From JBIOJM01 sp044450785 (lineage in GTDB: Bacteria > Planctomycetota > Planctomycetia > Isosphaerales > Isosphaeraceae): a stretch of 38,220 nucleotides of DNA. Both the position numbers and the translations under genes were made by a program. This document shows positions 34,378 through 38,220 of this stretch, piece after piece. Every line of letters begins with the position of its first letter. The stretch's first letter is position 1. The stretch lies in NCBI GenBank assembly GCA_044450785.1, contig JBIOJM010000059.1, forward strand, positions 1-38,220. Direction: 5' to 3'. A model generated the notes under the pieces. It ran no database searches. It saw only the letters and a program-made list of their open reading frames with translations, and had not been told where the DNA came from.

Positions 34378-34629
34378 ATGCCACAAAAAAAAGCACTTGG
34401 TCATTCCGATGCCGTCCTGAACGCAGTTGATGAGATCGCAAACAAGACCAGTGATACGAAGGAGGATGTACTCCTGAAGGCATTGTCACTCTACGAAGCG
34501 GCTATCGACGCTAAGCGAAAGAACCAACGTCTCGTGCTCGTCGGACCGGAGTACCAATTTATCAGAGAAATCGTTGGTTTTGATGAATTGAAACGTGAGT
34601 TTTCCCAGCATGCGACTGCTGCGGGATGA
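34378..34629 (+). CDS. Small AT-rich hypothetical protein
   Basis: Protein of 83 residues, MPQKKALGHSD onward. It is predicted helical, with DEIANKTSDTKEDVLLKALS and YEAAIDAKRKNQRLVLVGPE, a layout like the C-terminal part of small ribbon-helix-helix or antitoxin-type proteins, but I cannot assign it. Base composition is much AT-richer than the rest of the window, which suggests transfer. A run of eight A (34385-34392) lies in codons 3-5. No clear ribosome site is present. No toxin-like partner is adjacent. Confidence 0.5.
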   Translation: MPQKKALGHSDAVLNAVDEIANKTSDTKEDVLLKALSLYEAAIDAKRKNQRLVLVGPEYQFIREIVGFDELKREFSQHATAAG

Positions 34630-35046
34630 CCGGGATATTTCCAAATGTCATCGTTTTTACAGAATCTACCGGCGCTTTCGGCAAACACGCGGCCACGTGC
34701 TAATCCGCAGTTGGATGTCGCCGACATATCAGATGCGGATGTCTGAAAACAAAAGGACCAGCGGCCGGTAGGACCGGGGGTCGACCCACGGACGCAGGAG
34801 CCGCATCACACCCTGGATCCTCTCCCATTGCTCCCGATTCGTCATTGTTCAGCCGGAGTCCTCAGGAAGAGTCTCGACGCTGCCCCCCACGCCTGCACCC
34901 GGTTCGCCGCCAATAACCCGATTTTCTTGATCTTACTCAAACGAACAGTGAGCCGTGGTAGAATTCAGCGTGTTCTTTCTCCTTTTTGAGCCCCCGAAGC
35001 GGCCCCCGCGCCGCAGATGATTGAATGATCGGCGAGGTTCGAAGTG
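34630..35046. other. Intergenic region, no firm gene
   Basis: On the minus strand 34729-34845 encodes a possible 38-residue peptide (MTNREQWERIQGVMRLLRPW start) without a ribosome site or recognisable family; I do not call it a gene. TAGAAT near 34955 could be a -10 for the membrane-protein gene, but no -35 at proper distance was found. The first 110 bp continue the AT-rich character of the preceding ORF. Confidence 0.4.
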
Positions 35047-35670
35047 ATGGTCGAGCAGTTGGTGGAACAGGATCCTCACGTGGGCGACCGGACAGACGAC
35101 CCGGCCGCGCCGGATTGGAAGGCCGCGCTGGGGGCGGAGCTGGATCGAGCGATCGTGCAAGGCGGTCGCCGCTGGTCGCGGGGCTTGATGGCCGTTGCGT
35201 GGATTCACTTGATCGCGTTCCTGGTCTGTCACGCGCTTCACTCCCCGAGTAAGGACAGCGATCCCCGCCATATCCTTGTGTGGTTCATCGAGCTGGTCGC
35301 CGTGTTTGTGGCGATGCGCGCCATCGCCGGCAGAGGCTGGTTCTGGTCCCCGCCGGCGATCCATCTGGTGGGGCGGCTCTGGTTGACCCTTCTGATCCTT
35401 TCGTTCAGCCTTTCGACGCTCAACGCGACGATTGGTTGGGAGACACTCTGGTTCAAAGCAGCTTGGGGAACGTTGAGCAGCTTCTTCTTCGCCGTGCTGG
35501 CCTGGCTCTACACCCCCAAGTTTCTGATCCTCGCCGTTCAGATGTATCTCACCGCGCTCTTGATGGCACGGTTCATGGATTGGAACAACCTCATCTACGG
35601 CGTGTCATGGTGGCTCGCCTTGATGGGCATTGCCTGGACAATCCGGCGGCGGGAGCGAGGTGTGGCATAG
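35047..35670 (+). CDS. Integral membrane protein of unknown function
   Basis: Protein of 207 residues; ATG 35047 directly follows an alternative GTG (35044), with GAGG about 10 bases upstream. An acidic cytoplasmic N-terminus (about 45 residues) is followed by about five hydrophobic helices: LMAVAWIHLIAFLVCHAL, ILVWFIELVAVFVAMRA, LTLLILSFSLSTLNATIGW, a helix in GTLSSFFFAVLAWLYTPKFL and a terminal pair ending WWLALMGIAWTIRRRERGVA. Planctomycetes encode many such proteins without assigned function. It converges on the asparagine synthetase gene (78 bp between stops). Confidence 0.7.
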   Translation: MVEQLVEQDPHVGDRTDDPAAPDWKAALGAELDRAIVQGGRRWSRGLMAVAWIHLIAFLVCHALHSPSKDSDPRHILVWFIELVAVFVAMRAIAGRGWFWSPPAIHLVGRLWLTLLILSFSLSTLNATIGWETLWFKAAWGTLSSFFFAVLAWLYTPKFLILAVQMYLTALLMARFMDWNNLIYGVSWWLALMGIAWTIRRRERGVA

Positions 35671-35748
35671 CGGGCCGCGGCGGAAGAGGACGGGGGTCGT
35701 GGGCAACGGCGATCCCTTGGCTCTCTTGTGACGATTTCGTTCTGGCGC

Positions 35749-37770
35749 TCACCGAGCCGGGGCCGAAGCGGAATGCGACGTCTGACGGTGGGGCACCGCC
35801 CGATCCGGGCTCGAGGGTTCTTGCCCGCGACGGGTTGCGCTCTCCCAGGTTGGCAGCTCGCACAGGCCCCCGCCCAGGAACAGGTGGTGCCAGAGCTGGG
35901 TGGAGACGACGCACATCAAGCTCAGGTCCATGATGATGCGCTTGGGGGTGATCCGAAGGAAGCGCATCTGGGCGGTACGTTCGCGCGCAACCCGCTCCGG
36001 ATCGAACCAGCCCGTCGCTTTGAGCGACTCGGGAGAGAGGAGCTGGTCGATCCAGGGCGGGCGGTCCTGCCCCAGAAACGCCTCGGACCGGCTGGCCTGG
36101 AACATCGTCTTGGGCCGGTTGGCGATCCGCGGCGGCAGCGTTCGCGCGGCCACCCGGCGCAGCAGCCATTTGTCCTTGAGCCCACGCAGCTTGTACTCCG
36201 GCGCGATCGACGCGCAGAAGGAGATTACATCGTCGTCCAGCAGCGGGTAGCGCGCCTCGACAGACGAGTTCATCGCCACCCGGTCCCCCTTGCCCAGCAG
36301 CAACAGGCCGGCCAGCATCACCTTGTAACCCACGTAAAGCGACTGGTTCAGGGGGTGCCAGCGCCCGAAGCGGTCGTTGGTGATGTCCAGGTCGTCCTGG
36401 AAGGCGTGGCCAGCAAGCCGGTCCCACATGGCGGCTGAATAGAGGAGCGACCGGGCCTGGCCCATGAAGTCGTAAACGTCTTGCTGGGCGGTGCGGACAC
36501 CTCGAATCCCGAGCAGTTCGGGCCGATGAGCACGGCCGCCGCCGATCGAGGCCAGGGTCAAGCTCCGCGCGCCCTTGAGGAGATTGAGCACCGGGCCCAC
36601 GGAGAGCAGGTTGCGGATCTTCTCGGTCTTGAACCAGGCGTAGCCGGCCAGGGCTTCGTCGGCCCCCTCGCCGGTCAGCACCACCTTGTACCCCTTCGCA
36701 TGCACCGCATGCGCCAGCCGCAAGAGGCAAGCCGCCGAAGAGTCCATCACCGGCCCCTCGGCCGCTCGAATCAGCTCGGGATAGGCCGCCACGATATCGC
36801 CCCGGTTCATCGTGACGGTCTCGAGCGTCGAGCCCAGTACCTTGGCCGATTCACTCGCATGCGACCGCTCATCCGGCCCGGCATTGTCCAGACCGATCGT
36901 GAACGACGGCACGGCGGAGCCGCGCTGCCGCGAGCTCAAGCCGAGCACGACCGTCGAGTCGAGGCCGCCGCTGATGTAGCTGACCACCGGCACGTCGCCC
37001 CGCAGCCGGCGCTCGACCGCCTGCCGCATCAGGAATTCCAGCTCGTCGACCAGTGGTGCCGGGTCGTCAAGCCGGCGTTCCTCACCCGCGTCGGGGAAGT
37101 CGAGGTCCCAATATTTCTTGAGCTCGATCAGGCCGTCCTTGACCCGCAGGTAATGGCCCGGAGGGATCGACTTGATTCCCTCGAAGAATGTCCGGGTGGT
37201 CCCGGCGCAGAACGTGTTGAAGAAGAGGTCGATTCCCTTGGCGTCGGGCCTGGCGTCGACCATCCCCGACGCGAGCAGTGCTTTGATCTCCGAGCCCCAG
37301 AGCAGCCAGCCGTCGACCTGGGTGTAGTAGAGCGGACAGATTCCCACCCGGTCTCGGCCCAGCACGAGCGTCCGCCGGTTCCGGTCCCAGAGCGCGACCG
37401 CGAACTGGCCTCGCGCCTTGTCGAAGAAGCGTTCGCCCATGTCCTCGTACAGGTGAACCCACAGCTCGGTGTCGCACCGGGTCGCCAGCCGATGACCCCG
37501 CGCTGTCAATGCGCTCTGCAGCTCGGGGTACTCGAAGAGCTCGCCATTCTGGATGACCCAGATCGTGCCGTCCTCGTTGCTGATCGGCTGCCGGCCCCCC
37601 GCCAGGTCGACGATCGACAGCCGCCGCACCCCCAGCCCGACCCCCGGCTCGACATGGATCTGTTCGTCGTCCGGCCCTCGGTGAGCGATCGCCCCGGTCA
37701 TCGCCAGCAGCCGCGACGCGCTAAACTCGCGCCGACCGTTCAGATCGACTGCCCCAGCAATGCCGCACAT
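35749..37770 (-). CDS. asnB: Asparagine synthetase, glutamine-hydrolysing (AsnB family)
   Basis: Protein of 673 residues starting MCGIAGAVDLNG at 37770, so Cys2 becomes the N-terminal nucleophile of the glutaminase domain after Met removal. The glutaminase domain shows HRGPDDEQ, RRLSIVDLAGG, NGELFEYPEL and CDTELW. The synthetase domain has the PP-loop SYISGGLDSTVVLGLS, then LTGEGADEALAGY. It makes asparagine, or in secondary pathways amidates another carboxylate, from glutamine and ATP. The last about 40 residues (PTWESATRRGQEPSS end) are a basic, unstructured extension. The open frame upstream to 37827 is excluded because Cys2 must be N-terminal. Confidence 0.95.
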   Translation of the reverse strand: MCGIAGAVDLNGRREFSASRLLAMTGAIAHRGPDDEQIHVEPGVGLGVRRLSIVDLAGGRQPISNEDGTIWVIQNGELFEYPELQSALTARGHRLATRCDTELWVHLYEDMGERFFDKARGQFAVALWDRNRRTLVLGRDRVGICPLYYTQVDGWLLWGSEIKALLASGMVDARPDAKGIDLFFNTFCAGTTRTFFEGIKSIPPGHYLRVKDGLIELKKYWDLDFPDAGEERRLDDPAPLVDELEFLMRQAVERRLRGDVPVVSYISGGLDSTVVLGLSSRQRGSAVPSFTIGLDNAGPDERSHASESAKVLGSTLETVTMNRGDIVAAYPELIRAAEGPVMDSSAACLLRLAHAVHAKGYKVVLTGEGADEALAGYAWFKTEKIRNLLSVGPVLNLLKGARSLTLASIGGGRAHRPELLGIRGVRTAQQDVYDFMGQARSLLYSAAMWDRLAGHAFQDDLDITNDRFGRWHPLNQSLYVGYKVMLAGLLLLGKGDRVAMNSSVEARYPLLDDDVISFCASIAPEYKLRGLKDKWLLRRVAARTLPPRIANRPKTMFQASRSEAFLGQDRPPWIDQLLSPESLKATGWFDPERVARERTAQMRFLRITPKRIIMDLSLMCVVSTQLWHHLFLGGGLCELPTWESATRRGQEPSSPDRAVPHRQTSHSASAPAR

Positions 37771-38011
37771 CAGGCTGCACTCCCAAGAATACCGCGGCGC
37801 CCTTGGCTTGCACCGCCGGCGCGCCAAGCCCTGAAACGACCTCGCAAAGCCCCGCCAACTATACCACGCCGGGCCGGCCGGGCACGAGGGACCGGGCTCG
37901 TAGCCCGCGCGGCGCGATGTCGGAAGTGCAGATTCACCAAGGTCTTAGGCCTTCTTCCCGTCAACACGATCGAGGGGAAGCTGCAGACACTATCGTGATG
38001 GCCGTGTCCCG

Positions 38012-38220
38012 TCATTCCGGCCCTTCATAGACCGACCACCCCTCCGCGGCGGCGTTGCGGGTCTTGATGTAATGGGCGTGATCGTAGAACAGGAAGGCGA
38101 CGAAGATGCCGGTCACGGCGCCCCCGACATGGGCAAGGTAGGCCACCCCCCCTCCCTCGCCCATGCGGCCGATTGAGCCGGCCCCCAGCCAGATCTGAAG
38201 CGCAATCCAGACGCCAATGA
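38012..38220 (-). CDS. Rhomboid-family intramembrane protease, C-terminal end (partial)
   Basis: The minus-strand frame is open from the window edge to TGA at 38012-38014, giving 69 codons. IALQIWLGAG is followed by VAYLAHVGGAVTGIFVAFLF, the rhomboid helix-6 pattern with the catalytic His in AHVGG, and then a short soluble tail (DHAHYIKTRNAAAEGW). The Ser-containing GxSG helix would be outside the window, so activity cannot be judged. It precedes asnB on the same strand with 241 bp between; that gap shows no gene. Confidence 0.85.
   Translation of the reverse strand, partial: IGVWIALQIWLGAGSIGRMGEGGGVAYLAHVGGAVTGIFVAFLFYDHAHYIKTRNAAAEGWSVYEGPE

Noticed and set aside
34729..34845. Possible 38-residue peptide on the minus strand
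   Set aside because: It has an ATG and a stop but no ribosome site, no family resemblance and no conserved partner.
36481..37998. Long plus-strand ORF (505 codons) opposite asnB
   Set aside because: Antisense shadow; asnB shows all catalytic motifs in the other direction.
1..38220. Insertion sequences, CRISPR arrays, tRNA or rRNA genes
   Set aside because: No transposase motif, no regular spaced repeats and no recognisable RNA gene were found, although the broken genes suggest past rearrangements.

Overview
The window is high-GC bacterial DNA, most probably from a planctomycete and perhaps from the Isosphaeraceae (the family-level call is inference). The main evidence is a DUF1559 protein with the prepilin-like N-terminus FTLIELLVVISIIGLLIALM, a family greatly expanded in Planctomycetota, together with secreted BNR-repeat proteins and an outer-membrane lipoprotein lifestyle. 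I saw no rRNA, tRNA, CRISPR array or intact transposase.

Region 1 (1-14.4 kb) is a copper/silver efflux locus. It holds the C-terminal end of one CusA-like pump, a HAMP-SpoIIE phosphatase, and a GH130 enzyme whose reading frame runs into an internally deleted CusA relic. These are followed by Met-rich cusB, a REP-like inverted repeat, full-length cusA with the three metal-binding methionines, and a coiled-coil YHS protein. On the other strand lie glgX and the lipoprotein outer-membrane channel (CusC type); the 3' end of the channel gene overlaps that of a Gly/Met-rich secreted protein.

Region 2 (14.4-17.5 kb) concerns sulfur and methyl transfer. An MddA-type membrane methyltransferase, a soluble SAM methyltransferase and a LysR regulator are read on the minus strand and joined by two 4-bp ATGA overlaps. 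Upstream of lysR are decayed TauE/SafE permease and rhodanese fragments, each missing its 3' part at one common joint.

Region 3 (17.5-25.1 kb) is a probable operon: a PadR repressor with a palindrome over its promoter, a lipoprotein carrying a CxxCH heme site, an HAE-type RND pump, a membrane-fusion lipoprotein and a TolC-type channel. It is followed on the opposite strand by a second LysR gene. That gene and its upstream region form an approximately 1-kb near-copy of the lysR in region 2.

Region 4 (26.3-29.9 kb) has a PepSY-like lipoprotein and a DUF1559 protein transcribed divergently from an OmpR/histidine-kinase two-component system.

Region 5 (30-38.2 kb) is mixed: a secreted BNR-repeat protein, two more TauE/SafE N-terminal relics on opposite strands, an aldo/keto reductase, an acyl-ACP desaturase-like diiron protein with a good promoter, a small AT-rich ORF, a five-helix membrane protein, an AsnB-type asparagine synthetase and the C-terminus of a rhomboid protein.

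Overall this looks like an accessory region shaped by duplication and deletion. It has two complete RND efflux systems and three CusA-derived sequences. It also has three TauE/SafE relics and a duplicated LysR gene.
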